From assembly GCA_002431285.1 (NCBI GenBank), contig DJEF01000054.1, forward strand, positions 1,584 through 25,733: a DNA stretch of 24,150 nt, in the 5' to 3' direction. Every line of letters starts with the position of its first letter. Within the stretch, counting starts at the first letter, position 1. Made by a program: the position numbers and the translations under genes. The DNA comes from Ruminococcaceae bacterium UBA5905. Its GTDB lineage: Bacteria; Bacillota; Clostridia; Oscillospirales; Acutalibacteraceae. Shown here one piece after another: positions 7,739 to 14,955 of this stretch. Under the pieces are notes generated by a model, which was not told the origin of the DNA, did not search any database, and saw only the letters and a program-made list of their open reading frames with translations.

Positions 7739-7767
7739 GTATAATACCCGTCCCGCCTGCATACAGA
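7739..7767 (+). promoter_or_regulatory. Sigma-E-like sporulation promoter of spoIVA
   Basis: GTATAAT (7739-7745), a 14-base spacer and CATACAGA (7760-7767) fit the mother-cell sigma-E consensus (about KMATATT, 14 bases, CATACANT), with one mismatch in each box. spoIVA is sigma-E-dependent in Bacillus subtilis, so function and sequence agree. The expected start near 7773 leaves a short leader with AGGAGCGGAGG. Confidence 0.65.
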
Positions 7768-7800
7768 TGTACAAACGATACAGGAGCGGAGGATGCGGAG

Positions 7801-9282
7801 ATGGAAGCAACGAGCAATGTTTATCGGGATATGGCGGCCCGCACCGGCGGGGATGTATATTTGGGCGTCGTGGGGCCGGTGCGCACCGGCAAGTCCACAT
7901 TCATCAAGCGGTTCATGGATACGCTGGTGATCCCCCATATGGAGGATGGCTACCGCCGGGAGCGGGCGACGGATGAGCTGCCCCAGTCGGCGGCCGGGCG
8001 CACCATTATGACAACGGAGCCGAAATTCATACCGGAGCAGGCTGCAAAGGTCACGCTGGATGGCGTAACAGATATGCGGGTGCGTCTGATCGACTGTGTG
8101 GGGTATATTGTGCCGTCGGCGCTGGGGTATATTGAGGATGAACAGCCCCGGATGGTCAAAACGCCCTGGTATGAGGAGGAAATCCCTTTCAATATGGCGG
8201 CTGAAGAGGGGACGCGCCGGGTGATTACCGATCATTCGTCGGTGGGTCTGGTGGTGACGACCGACGGCAGTTTCACCGATATTCCGCGGGAGGAATATCG
8301 CCAGGCGGAGGAACGGGTCATCCGGGAACTGCAGGAGATCCATAAGCCTTTTGCGGTGCTGCTGAATACGGCGGCTCCGGAGTCGGCGCAGGCGGAAAAG
8401 CTGGCGGCGGATATGAGCGAGCAATACGGGGTCCCCGTGGTGCCGGTGAATTGCCAGACCATGACGGAGGATGAAATTCGGGAAACACTGGAGGCGCTGC
8501 TGTCCCAATTCCCGGTGCGGGAGGTGGGCATTCGGCTGCCGCGGTGGCTCATGCAGCTGGAGGCGCAGCATCCGGTACGGGCGGGCGTTATGGAATCGGT
8601 GCGGCGTGCGGCCGCCGATGTGGAACGGGTCAGCGAGATTCGCCGTATCGCCGACGAGCTGGGCGCCTGCCCCTATGTGGACTCGGCGGCGCTGGAACGG
8701 GTAGATCTGGGAAAGGGCTGCGCTGTGGTGGGTGCGGCGGTGAAACCGGAGCTGTTCTATCAGATTCTGGGCGAGGCCACCGGACTGGACATTCCCGATG
8801 AGGGGGCGCTCATGAGCTGTATGCTGGAGCTGGCGCAGACCAGCCGCAAGTATAAGAAGATCCAGGGCGCCATGGAGCAGGTGGAGGCAACCGGCTATGG
8901 CATCGTCATGCCGGATATGGAGGAAATGCACCTGGAGGAACCGGAGATCATCCGACAGAGCGGTCGGTACGGGGTGCGGCTGCGCGCCGATGCTCCGTCC
9001 ATCCATATGATGAAAGCGCAGATCACCACGGAGGTTTGCCCGATCGTGGGCAGCGAACGGCAGAGCGAGGATCTGGTCAATTATCTGCTGGGTCAGTTCT
9101 CCGAGGAGCCGTCGAAAATATGGGAGTCCAACATTTTTGGCACGTCGCTGTATGGGCTGGTCAACGAGGGCCTGCACAACAAGCTGGTACATATGCCGGA
9201 GGATGCGCGGCTCAAGCTGAAGGAGACGGTGGAACGGATCATCAATGAGGGCTGCAACGGGCTGATCTGCATTATTGTGTAG
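7801..9282 (+). CDS. spoIVA: Stage IV sporulation protein A, spore coat morphogenetic ATPase
   Basis: A 493-residue protein, essentially the family's usual length (492 in B. subtilis). SpoIVA is made in the mother cell, hydrolyses ATP and polymerises irreversibly on the forespore surface as the basement layer of the coat. The N-terminal NTPase domain has Walker A GPVRTGKST (25-33), followed by the conserved RERATDELPQSAAGRTIMTT region and the VRLIDCVGY Walker-B-like strand. The C-terminus ends in GLICIIV, matching the conserved hydrophobic tail. GGAGG (7788-7792) sits eight bases before ATG 7801; the in-frame extension upstream of that lies inside the promoter and is not coding. The gene is monocistronic between hairpin-containing gaps. 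Its presence makes the host an endospore former or a recent descendant of one. Confidence 0.96.
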   Translation: MEATSNVYRDMAARTGGDVYLGVVGPVRTGKSTFIKRFMDTLVIPHMEDGYRRERATDELPQSAAGRTIMTTEPKFIPEQAAKVTLDGVTDMRVRLIDCVGYIVPSALGYIEDEQPRMVKTPWYEEEIPFNMAAEEGTRRVITDHSSVGLVVTTDGSFTDIPREEYRQAEERVIRELQEIHKPFAVLLNTAAPESAQAEKLAADMSEQYGVPVVPVNCQTMTEDEIRETLEALLSQFPVREVGIRLPRWLMQLEAQHPVRAGVMESVRRAAADVERVSEIRRIADELGACPYVDSAALERVDLGKGCAVVGAAVKPELFYQILGEATGLDIPDEGALMSCMLELAQTSRKYKKIQGAMEQVEATGYGIVMPDMEEMHLEEPEIIRQSGRYGVRLRADAPSIHMMKAQITTEVCPIVGSERQSEDLVNYLLGQFSEEPSKIWESNIFGTSLYGLVNEGLHNKLVHMPEDARLKLKETVERIINEGCNGLICIIV

Positions 9283-9352
9283 GAGACACCTGCCTTTCGG
9301 GCGAATAGAGCCGGTAGACAATGCGCACAGGGTACCATGGCTTTTTCGGCTA

Positions 9353-9378
9353 AACGGCGTTCTCGCCGGTTTTGTTGT
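9353..9378 (+). terminator. Candidate terminator of spoIVA
   Basis: AACGGCG-TTCT-CGCCG-(G)TT forms a short stem with one bulged G, followed by TTTTGTTGT. It lies about 70 bases after the spoIVA stop. The stem is only five strong pairs plus two A-T pairs, so confidence is moderate. Confidence 0.5.
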
Positions 9379-9642
9379 CCTCCGCCAGCATACGTCAGCA
9401 TTCTTCGGATGGGCAACCCGCCGCCGAAAAACGCTGCTCGCAGAAGATTTTCAATCGCATACGAGATGTTTTTTCGTACGGGCGGTCGAAGAACGCAGCA
9501 AGATTGCCGTATTGTGAGTGATCAGACAAACAAAACGGGAAAATAGTCCGTTTCAGAAGCCATTGTATCCGAATCGTTTGGTCTATGTGCGTTGACAGTC
9601 CGGCGAGTGGGACGGACAGTCGGCGGTGTGAAAAACAAAAAA

Positions 9643-9686
9643 ACGGAGCCGTGGGTTTTGAAGAGTATCCTGGTGCATGGCTCTGT
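9643..9686 (+). other. Leader hairpin upstream of the M23 gene
   Basis: ACGGAGCCGTG (9643-9653) pairs with CATGGCTCTGT (9676-9686) with two G-U wobbles around a 22-base loop. It lies 23 bases before the ATG of the M23 gene, just upstream of its GGGAGG ribosome binding site. It could affect translation or RNA stability; no known riboswitch family is recognised. Confidence 0.45.
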
Positions 9687-9708
9687 CTGAACAAACGGGA
9701 GGAATGCA

Positions 9709-10740
9709 ATGATGATTCAGCAACCGTGGGGTGGGGATTTGCCGCCGGTTTCGACCGGCCGAATGCGGCCGCCGGCCACCGGCACCGCTCAGTGGACCGC
9801 GCCTGCGCCGTCGCAGACCGATGCACCGGAGCCGATCCGGGAAAAGAAGCCGGCCGGAACCGGACGGGTGGTGGCGGTGCAGAGCATTGCCTGTGCGGTG
9901 GTGCTGTTGCTGCTGCTGTTGCTGCGCACCGCCGGAGGGGGCGCTTACACCCAGCTGCAAAACAGCTTCCGGGACAGTCTCATGCGCAATGATCTGCTGG
10001 CGACGCTGGCACGGTTATGGGACGGGGATCCCGCCGAGGCGGTGTCCGGCTCTTTGGAGAGTCGCAATGATCAGGCGTCCGCTGCCGAGGGGAACGAAAG
10101 CTCCGGAAATGAGAGCCAAATAGAAGAAAACAGGAACCAAAGTTCCGAAAATACGCAGAATGCTTCTGGTGATGATAAAAGCGAAACGTCGACTGATGAT
10201 GGGAAGAATTCTTCCGATGACAGGCAGAATCGTTCCTCTGCCGAGAGCGGTGAAACGCCGGCTGCTTCCGGGACGGGTGGCGGGCGGCTGCCGCCGGAGG
10301 GGACGCTGGCAGTGCCGCTGCTGGTGAATCGCTGCGCTGTGCTGCCTTTACGCAGCGGCACACTGACCTCCGGCTACGGCTATCGGGACAGTCCCACCGG
10401 CGGAGATGAGCAGTTCCACCGCGGCGTGGATATCGCCGCGCCGGAGGGAACGCCGATCGCGGCGATGTTTTATGGCACGGTGGTTGCCGCAGAGGAAAAC
10501 GCCAGCTTCGGCCGGTATGTGCGCTTGTCCCACGGGGATGGGGTGGAGGTGCTGTATGCCCATTGTTCCCGTCTGCTGGTTTCATCGGGGACGGTGGTGC
10601 GCCCCGGAGAGACGATCGCGCTGGTAGGAGCGACCGGTGCGGCTACCGGAAACCATCTGCATATCCAGGTCAGCTGCGATGGCACCGTGTATCACCCCGG
10701 CGGTATGGTGCCGCTGGATCGGTATGTCCGGCAGGCTTGA
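9709..10740 (+). CDS. Membrane-anchored M23 (LytM) peptidase, SpoIVFA-like
   Basis: A 343-residue protein: a Pro-rich cytoplasmic N-terminus (1-50), one transmembrane segment (about 53-72, rich in Leu), a Ser/Asn/Glu/Asp-rich low-complexity linker (about 113-190), and a C-terminal LytM/M23 domain (about 215-335). The zinc and catalytic residues appear intact: His237 and Asp241 in FHRGVD, His285 in YAHCS, His316 and His318 in NHLHIQ. It overlaps by 17 bases with an M50 protease gene, the arrangement of Bacillus spoIVFA-spoIVFB, so a role in anchoring or regulating the pro-sigma-K protease is likely. A SpoIIQ-like peptidoglycan role is the main alternative. A GGGAGG lies close upstream of ATG 9709. 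The linker's DNA (about 10070-10260) is clearly richer in A and T than its flanks. Confidence 0.75.
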   Translation: MMIQQPWGGDLPPVSTGRMRPPATGTAQWTAPAPSQTDAPEPIREKKPAGTGRVVAVQSIACAVVLLLLLLLRTAGGGAYTQLQNSFRDSLMRNDLLATLARLWDGDPAEAVSGSLESRNDQASAAEGNESSGNESQIEENRNQSSENTQNASGDDKSETSTDDGKNSSDDRQNRSSAESGETPAASGTGGGRLPPEGTLAVPLLVNRCAVLPLRSGTLTSGYGYRDSPTGGDEQFHRGVDIAAPEGTPIAAMFYGTVVAAEENASFGRYVRLSHGDGVEVLYAHCSRLLVSSGTVVRPGETIALVGATGAATGNHLHIQVSCDGTVYHPGGMVPLDRYVRQA

Positions 10741-11317
10741 GGGACGGCTGGGTCCCGTCCGGTGGCGGCTGAGTCTGCTGTTTCCGGCGCTGGTGACGGT
10801 GCTGCTCCTGTGCCAGCCGGAGGGTCTGGCGTTGCCGTGCCTGTTGGCGTCGCTGATCCATGAGGGCGGGCATCTGCTGGCGATGCTGGCGGCGGGCTGT
10901 CCGCCGGAAAGCTGCACGGTGGGGGCTTTCGGCGCCCGCATCGTCACCGACGGCCAGCATATGCCCGGCTATGGGCGACAGATATTCATTTCTCTGGCCG
11001 GACCGGGGATCAACCTTGTTGCAGCCGCGGTGCTGTGGGCGGTTCGATGCCCCCGGGCGGCGATGGTGCACGGAGTGCTGGGCGTCTTCAATCTGCTGCC
11101 GGCTGCAGCGCTGGATGGGGGACAGGTGCTGCGCAGTCTGCTGTGCTTGCGGGGCACGCCGGAGCGGGCGGAGCGGGTGCTGCGTGTGGCGTCGGCGGTG
11201 GTGCTGCTGCCTTTGGCGGCGGGCGCATTGTATTTGGCGCTGTCCGGCCGGGGAAATGGGTCGCTGCTTATTGTGAGCCTGTATCTGACCGGACTGGTAT
11301 TTTGGGATGTGCGCTGA
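10724..11317 (+). CDS. M50 site-2 protease, SpoIVFB-like
   Basis: A 197-residue polytopic membrane protein. HEGGH (46-50) within LIHEGGHLLA supplies the zinc-binding HExxH, and NLLPAAALDGGQ (123-134) supplies the third ligand Asp131, the two signatures of M50 intramembrane metalloproteases. SpoIVFB cleaves pro-sigma-K in the outer forespore membrane, and the preceding M23 gene plus spoIVA nearby make that role likely here. It lacks the C-terminal CBS domain of the longer (288-residue) B. subtilis protein. The ATG at 10724 lies inside the M23 gene's end with no clear ribosome binding site, so translation is probably coupled. The in-frame extension back to 10637 lies entirely within the M23 catalytic domain and is rejected. 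Confidence 0.82.
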   Translation: MSGRLEGRLGPVRWRLSLLFPALVTVLLLCQPEGLALPCLLASLIHEGGHLLAMLAAGCPPESCTVGAFGARIVTDGQHMPGYGRQIFISLAGPGINLVAAAVLWAVRCPRAAMVHGVLGVFNLLPAAALDGGQVLRSLLCLRGTPERAERVLRVASAVVLLPLAAGALYLALSGRGNGSLLIVSLYLTGLVFWDVR

Positions 11318-11318
11318 G

Positions 11319-11347
11319 CAGCCCGGAGCGATTTTCGCTCCGGGCTG
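11319..11347 (+). terminator. 3' hairpin after the M50 gene
   Basis: CAGCCCGGAGCGA (11319-11331) pairs perfectly with 11335-11347 (13 base pairs) across a TTT loop, starting two bases after the stop codon. The tail TCTCGGTTTGG is not a true U-tract. It ends the spoIVF-like operon. Confidence 0.65.
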
Positions 11348-11467
11348 TCTCGGTTTGGCACGGCCTCAATGCCGCACACAGATTGCCAAAAGTGCAGAAA
11401 ACGAAAACGACCATCCTGTGTCTGTCACCAAGGAACAGACCGCAGAATGGCCGGGAATGGGAACGGT

Positions 11468-11833
11468 TTATGTGCGGTGGATGTGCCGCTTGATGGCATC
11501 AAAGGTGGTATCGCTGATCACGTGCTCAATCTTGCAGGCGTCGGCATCGGCGGTCTCTTTATCCACCCCCAGCTGCACCAGACAGGCGGACAGCACCGTG
11601 TGACGCTCGTACACCTTTTTGGCCACCGCCGCACCGTCCTCGGTGAGTGTGATGTACCCGTCCGCATCCACCTGAATGAGACCGCCGGATTTAAGCAGAC
11701 CGACCGCGCGGCTGACGCTGGGCTTGGAATAACCCATATACTCGCCCACGTCAATGGCGCGCACATGGGGCTGTTGGCGGGTGAGTATCCAGATGGTCTC
11801 CAGGTACATCTCGCCGGATTCCTGCAAATGCAT
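11468..11833 (-). CDS. DtxR/MntR-family metal-dependent repressor (two-domain form)
   Basis: A 121-residue protein with a winged-helix DNA-binding domain (1-65, including the recognition region YSKPSVSRAVGLLKSGGLI) and a short dimerisation/metal domain (66-121). The primary metal site looks like DtxR rather than MntR: Met9 (EMYLETI), Cys100, Glu103 and His104 (CKIEH) align with DtxR Met10, Cys102, Glu105 and His106, suggesting Fe(II) as the effector (inference). The ancillary site is partly lost: His78 is kept, but Ser82 and Asp96 appear where DtxR has Glu and His. The SH3-like third domain of DtxR is absent, as in MntR-sized proteins. It starts 31 bases after the YhcH gene with no terminator between, so the two are probably one operon. 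AAGGAGAG precedes the start. Confidence 0.85.
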   Translation of the reverse strand: MHLQESGEMYLETIWILTRQQPHVRAIDVGEYMGYSKPSVSRAVGLLKSGGLIQVDADGYITLTEDGAAVAKKVYERHTVLSACLVQLGVDKETADADACKIEHVISDTTFDAIKRHIHRT

Positions 11834-11864
11834 AGTATGTATCTCTCCTTACTGTCGGGCAGAC

Positions 11865-12326
11865 TCATTCCCCGACGGGCACTTTTATGACTACCTTGCG
11901 CACCGGGCGCGGCGCACCGCTGACGCAACCGGGACAGTGGGCGTCCTGGGGCATGAATATGGCAAAGTAGCCCGGTTTTAAGATGATCGGGATGGCGTCC
12001 CGGTCCAGATCGGCCAGCAGAACGTCCCGGTCGGCGTCGTATTCCTCGGTGATGCGGCGCAGAGCGGCCGTAGGTTTATAATAGATGGTTTCTTCCCCTT
12101 CCAGCAGAAACACCAGATCGGCATACAGCCGATGGGCTTCCAAAGAGCACCCGGCAGGATAGTGCGTCTCATAGGCAGAGGGCAGGAACCGGATTCCCCG
12201 GTCGTCTACACGGCTGCCGTCGGCAAAGTCGGCTTCCCGGCAGGTCTCCATGGTACGCAGGGCGTGCTGCCAGATGGAATCCAGTCCGTAGTAGCAGGAA
12301 GCGTTGGCGATCTGATCCAGAATCAT
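11865..12326 (-). CDS. YhcH/YjgK/YiaL-family (DUF386) protein
   Basis: A 153-residue cupin-like protein of the YhcH/YjgK/YiaL family, which includes EbgC, the small subunit of E. coli Ebg beta-galactosidase, and proteins found in sialic-acid and other sugar catabolic loci. The family core is visible as LEAHRLYADLVFLLEGEE, and the C-terminal KPGYFAIFMPQDAHCPG supplies the second conserved histidine. The exact reaction is unknown; a sugar anomerase or isomerase role is often suggested. ATG 12326 is chosen because AAAGGTGG (12342-12335) lies eight bases upstream and a strong promoter (12389-12361) precedes it; the longer in-frame extension runs through that promoter. It heads an operon with the DtxR-type regulator. 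Confidence 0.88.
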   Translation of the reverse strand: MILDQIANASCYYGLDSIWQHALRTMETCREADFADGSRVDDRGIRFLPSAYETHYPAGCSLEAHRLYADLVFLLEGEETIYYKPTAALRRITEEYDADRDVLLADLDRDAIPIILKPGYFAIFMPQDAHCPGCVSGAPRPVRKVVIKVPVGE

Positions 12327-12360
12327 CGAAAAAACCACCTTTCCTATGGAATCTGCTGTT

Positions 12361-12389
12361 ATTATACCCGTTTTTTTCTGCAAAATCAA
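12361..12389 (-). promoter_or_regulatory. Sigma-A promoter of the yhcH-like/dtxR-like operon
   Basis: On the minus strand, -35 TTGATT (12389-12384), a 17-base spacer containing seven A residues, and perfect -10 TATAAT (12366-12361). The predicted start is near 12354, less than 30 bases upstream of the ATG. No obvious DtxR-type palindrome overlaps it. Confidence 0.75.
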
Positions 12390-12568
12390 GGGAAAACAGC
12401 CGGATTTTACCAAGAATTGCGCAGGATTTGTTGCTATGGCCTGCAAAATTCTGTCTCCGCCGTCATTGGCCGTGTGATCGGAAACAAATTCCGCAAAACA
12501 TCCGCATATTTCTGGCCTATCGCAGCATACTACCATCAGCAACGGTTATTGTTCCGTGCGTTTGCCGT

Positions 12569-12637
12569 AACCGCTGCCGAAAACCGCCCCGATGGAGCAT
12601 GACGAAGGGTCATCTCACCGGCAGCGGTTTTCTTTTT
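12569..12637 (+). terminator. Plus-strand intrinsic terminator with no matching gene
   Basis: AACCGCTGCCG (12569-12579) pairs perfectly with CGGCAGCGGTT (12619-12629), followed by a U-tract reading TTCTTTTT (12630-12637). The 39-base loop contains a second hairpin, ATGAC (12599-12603) with GTCAT (12609-12613). Genes on both sides are on the minus strand, so this would end an unannotated plus-strand transcript. Confidence 0.5.
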
Positions 12638-12638
12638 G

Positions 12639-12677
12639 CAAGAGCCGGTATTGCCTGTCTGGCAATACCGGCTCTTG
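12639..12677 (-). terminator. Long 3' hairpin after parC
   Basis: CAAGAGCCGGTATTGCC (12639-12655) pairs perfectly with 12661-12677 (17 base pairs) around a five-base loop. It lies 13 bases beyond the parC stop on the minus strand. On that strand it is followed by an A-rich, not U-rich, sequence, so it is not a classical intrinsic terminator. Confidence 0.55.
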
Positions 12678-12690
12678 TAGAAATTCTGCC

Positions 12691-14940
12691 TTACAGCAGC
12701 GTCATTTGTTCTCCGAAGTCCTCCGCCTGGGGCATCGCGCCCGCCGCCGGCAGCGACCGGGTGCGATAGCGGCTCTCCTTGACGAGAGAGCCTTCCACAT
12801 AGGGAACGACGCTTTGCAGGGTATGCCGTCCCTTGAGGGTCATCACCTGCACGCCGATGGTGTTGCGGGTGGTCTTGGCGGAGATGGCGCCGGTATGCAC
12901 CAGCAGCCGCCGTCCGGAGGTGGCGGTCAGCAGGTATTCTCCGTCCTCCGGCACATAAAACATTGCCACCAGCGGCGATTTATCGCTATAAGCGCCCACC
13001 AATTTGCGCCGGTTCGTCTTGGTGGCGTAGGCATTCATATCCACCTTTGCCACCTTACCGTTTTCAAAGAAGAAGAGCATATATCCGTTGTAGTCTGCCA
13101 CCACCGCCATATACAGGGCGTTTTCGCCCTCGTCAAAGCCCAGCTTGGAGGGAATATAGTCCCCCATCACGCTGGCCTTGGTGTCCTTGAAATCCGCCGC
13201 CCGGCTCTTATACACATTGCCCTTGTCCGAGAAGAACAGCAGCTCCCGGGTATTGGAGGTCTCGACGGTGTCGATAATTGTATCTCCTTCTTTGAGCTTC
13301 TGCTCGCCGCTCATGCGCAGCGACTGAGGAGTGATCTTCTTGAAATAGCCCTCCTTCGTGAAGAACAGGGTGCAGGGATAGTCGGGGATCTCCTCCTCCT
13401 CGGCCTGTGCCTCTTCGATGTCGGCGGCGTAGATCAGCTGGGTGCGCCGGGGCTGGCCATATTTCTTCGCCACCGCCTGCAGCTCGTCTATGAGAATCCG
13501 GCGAATGCGGTTCTTGGAGGACAGAATATCTTCCAGCTCCGCCACCGTTTTTTCCAGATCCGCCACATCGTCCAACCGTTTCATGATATATTCCCGGTTG
13601 AGATGACGCAGCTTGATCTCCGCCACATATTCCGCCTGGATCTGGTCGATGCCGAAACCGATCATCAGGTTTGGCACCACCTCCGCCTCCTCGTCGGTTT
13701 CCCGGACGATGCGGATGGCCTTATCAATATCCAGCAGGATTTTTTCCAGTCCTTTCAGCAGGTGGAGCTTTTCCTTCGCCTTTGACAGATCGAAATAGGT
13801 GCGCCGCTCCACACAGCTCATGCGGAAAGCGATCCACTCCTCCAGCAGTCCCCGCACGCTCATCACCTGGGGCACGCCGCCGATCAGGACGTTGAAATTG
13901 CAGCCGAAGGAGTCCTCCAGCGGCGTTGAGGCAAATAGCTTATTCATCAGCTTGTCCGGATCGGTGCCCCGCTTAAGGTCAATGGTGATTTTCAGGCCGC
14001 TCAGATCGGTTTCGTTACGGATGTCGTTGACCTCTTTCAGCTTGCCTGCCTTGGACAACTCTGCCACCTTGGCGATGATCGCCTCGATGGTGGTGGAATA
14101 GGGGATCTCCGTAATGTCGATGCAGTTGTGTTCCTTATCGTAGGTATACACCGCCCGCACCCGCACGCTGCCCCGACCGGTATCGTAGATGCGTTGCAAC
14201 AGCGCCCGGTCATAGATGAGTCGTCCGCCACCGGGGAAATCCGGCGCTTTCAGGGTGGACAGCAGATCGTGCTCCGGGTCCTTGATGAGTGCCACTGTGG
14301 TCTCGCAGACCTCCGCTAAATTAAAGGAACAGATATTGCTGGCCATGCCGACGGCGATGCCAAGATTGTTGTTCACTAAAATGGAGGGGAAGGTCACCGG
14401 CAGCAGCGTCGGTTCTTTCATTGTAGCATCGTAGTTGTCGGCAAAATCCACCGTGTCTTTGTCGATATCCCGGAACAGCTCGGCGGCGATAGGCGCCAAT
14501 TTTGCCTCGGTATACCGGGAGGCGGCGCACTCCATATCGGTGGAGTAGGCTTTACCAAAGTTGCCCTTGGATTCCACATAGGGGTGCAGCAGCGCCTCAT
14601 TGCCCCGGGACAGGCGCACCATCGTATCGTAGATGGCCGCGTCGCCGTGAGGATTGAGTTTCATGGTCTGTCCGGCGATGTTGGCGGATTTCACCAGCCC
14701 GCCCTGGAGCAGTCCCATCTTGTACATGGTATAGAGCAGTTTCCGGTGGGAGGGCTTGAAGCCGTCGATCTCGGGAATCGCTCGGGACATGATCACGCTC
14801 ATGGCGTAGGGCATATAGTTTTCCCGCAGCGTATCGGTGATGATCTGCTGCTCCACCTCGCCCGCTCCGCTGATGTGCGCATTGGAGGGCAATCCCTTTT
14901 GGGCGGGCACCGCGTCCTTTTTGCTTTTCTTTGCAGCCAT
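12691..14940 (-). CDS. parC: Type IIA DNA topoisomerase subunit A (ParC/GyrA-like)
   Basis: A 749-residue DNA cleavage and religation subunit. The N-terminal breakage-reunion domain shows SRAIPEIDGFKPSHRKLLY (52-70), LNPHGDAAIYDTMVR (95-109) and the active-site Tyr143 in AASRYTEAKL. The C-terminal third (from about residue 500) is a beta-pinwheel region with repeats such as LFFSDKGNVYKSRAADF and LFFFENGKVAKVDMNAY. I see no GyrA box (QRRGGKG-like), which favours a topoisomerase IV-type decatenase over gyrase. The residue equivalent to E. coli GyrA Ser83 is Ala101, while the Asp87 equivalent (Asp105) is kept. GGGAGGGG precedes ATG 14940, and the B subunit gene ends 15 bases upstream, forming one operon. 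A lineage-specific extra type II topoisomerase is possible. Confidence 0.88.
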   Translation of the reverse strand: MAAKKSKKDAVPAQKGLPSNAHISGAGEVEQQIITDTLRENYMPYAMSVIMSRAIPEIDGFKPSHRKLLYTMYKMGLLQGGLVKSANIAGQTMKLNPHGDAAIYDTMVRLSRGNEALLHPYVESKGNFGKAYSTDMECAASRYTEAKLAPIAAELFRDIDKDTVDFADNYDATMKEPTLLPVTFPSILVNNNLGIAVGMASNICSFNLAEVCETTVALIKDPEHDLLSTLKAPDFPGGGRLIYDRALLQRIYDTGRGSVRVRAVYTYDKEHNCIDITEIPYSTTIEAIIAKVAELSKAGKLKEVNDIRNETDLSGLKITIDLKRGTDPDKLMNKLFASTPLEDSFGCNFNVLIGGVPQVMSVRGLLEEWIAFRMSCVERRTYFDLSKAKEKLHLLKGLEKILLDIDKAIRIVRETDEEAEVVPNLMIGFGIDQIQAEYVAEIKLRHLNREYIMKRLDDVADLEKTVAELEDILSSKNRIRRILIDELQAVAKKYGQPRRTQLIYAADIEEAQAEEEEIPDYPCTLFFTKEGYFKKITPQSLRMSGEQKLKEGDTIIDTVETSNTRELLFFSDKGNVYKSRAADFKDTKASVMGDYIPSKLGFDEGENALYMAVVADYNGYMLFFFENGKVAKVDMNAYATKTNRRKLVGAYSDKSPLVAMFYVPEDGEYLLTATSGRRLLVHTGAISAKTTRNTIGVQVMTLKGRHTLQSVVPYVEGSLVKESRYRTRSLPAAGAMPQAEDFGEQMTLL

Positions 14941-14955
14941 TGTTGTTCCCCTCCC

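Larger units (their letters stand above)
9283..9708. other. Gene-free stretch between spoIVA and the M23 gene
   Basis: I see no convincing gene in these 426 bases. A 69-codon plus-strand frame (9337-9546) has no ribosome binding site and a low-complexity basic product. The stretch holds the candidate spoIVA terminator (9353-9378), a TTGACA hexamer (9593-9598) without a good -10 at 17 bases, a near-direct repeat GACAGTC(C)GGCG at 9594 and 9615, and a leader hairpin at 9643-9686. A sporulation promoter for the M23-M50 pair should lie here, but I could not identify one confidently. Confidence 0.6.
12327..12690. other. Gap between the yhcH-like gene and parC
   Basis: I found no protein gene in these 364 bases. 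The minus-strand promoter of the yhcH-like gene occupies one end. The other end holds a plus-strand terminator (12569-12637) and a 17-base-pair hairpin after parC (12639-12677). In between, GAATT-gcg-CAGG (starting about 12411) can pair with CCTG-caa-AATTC (to about 12451). No recognised riboswitch or RNA family was identified. Confidence 0.55.

Noticed and set aside
7654..7800. N-terminal extension of SpoIVA
   Set aside because: It covers a hairpin and the sigma-E-like promoter, and the product from ATG 7801 already has the family's exact length.
7588..9321. A 577-codon minus-strand open frame opposite spoIVA
   Set aside because: Antisense shadow of spoIVA; rich in Arg and His with no recognisable motifs and no start signal.
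9337..9546. A 69-codon plus-strand frame after spoIVA
   Set aside because: No ribosome binding site; Arg/Pro-rich product without family resemblance; it overlaps the candidate spoIVA terminator.
9593..9620. TTGACA-17-GACAGT as a promoter for the M23-M50 genes
   Set aside because: The -10 matches only three of six positions, and a sporulation sigma factor is expected for these genes. Left unassigned.
12327..12542. N-terminal extension of the YhcH-family protein
   Set aside because: It runs through a near-consensus promoter (12389-12361), and the family starts at the MILDQIAN position.
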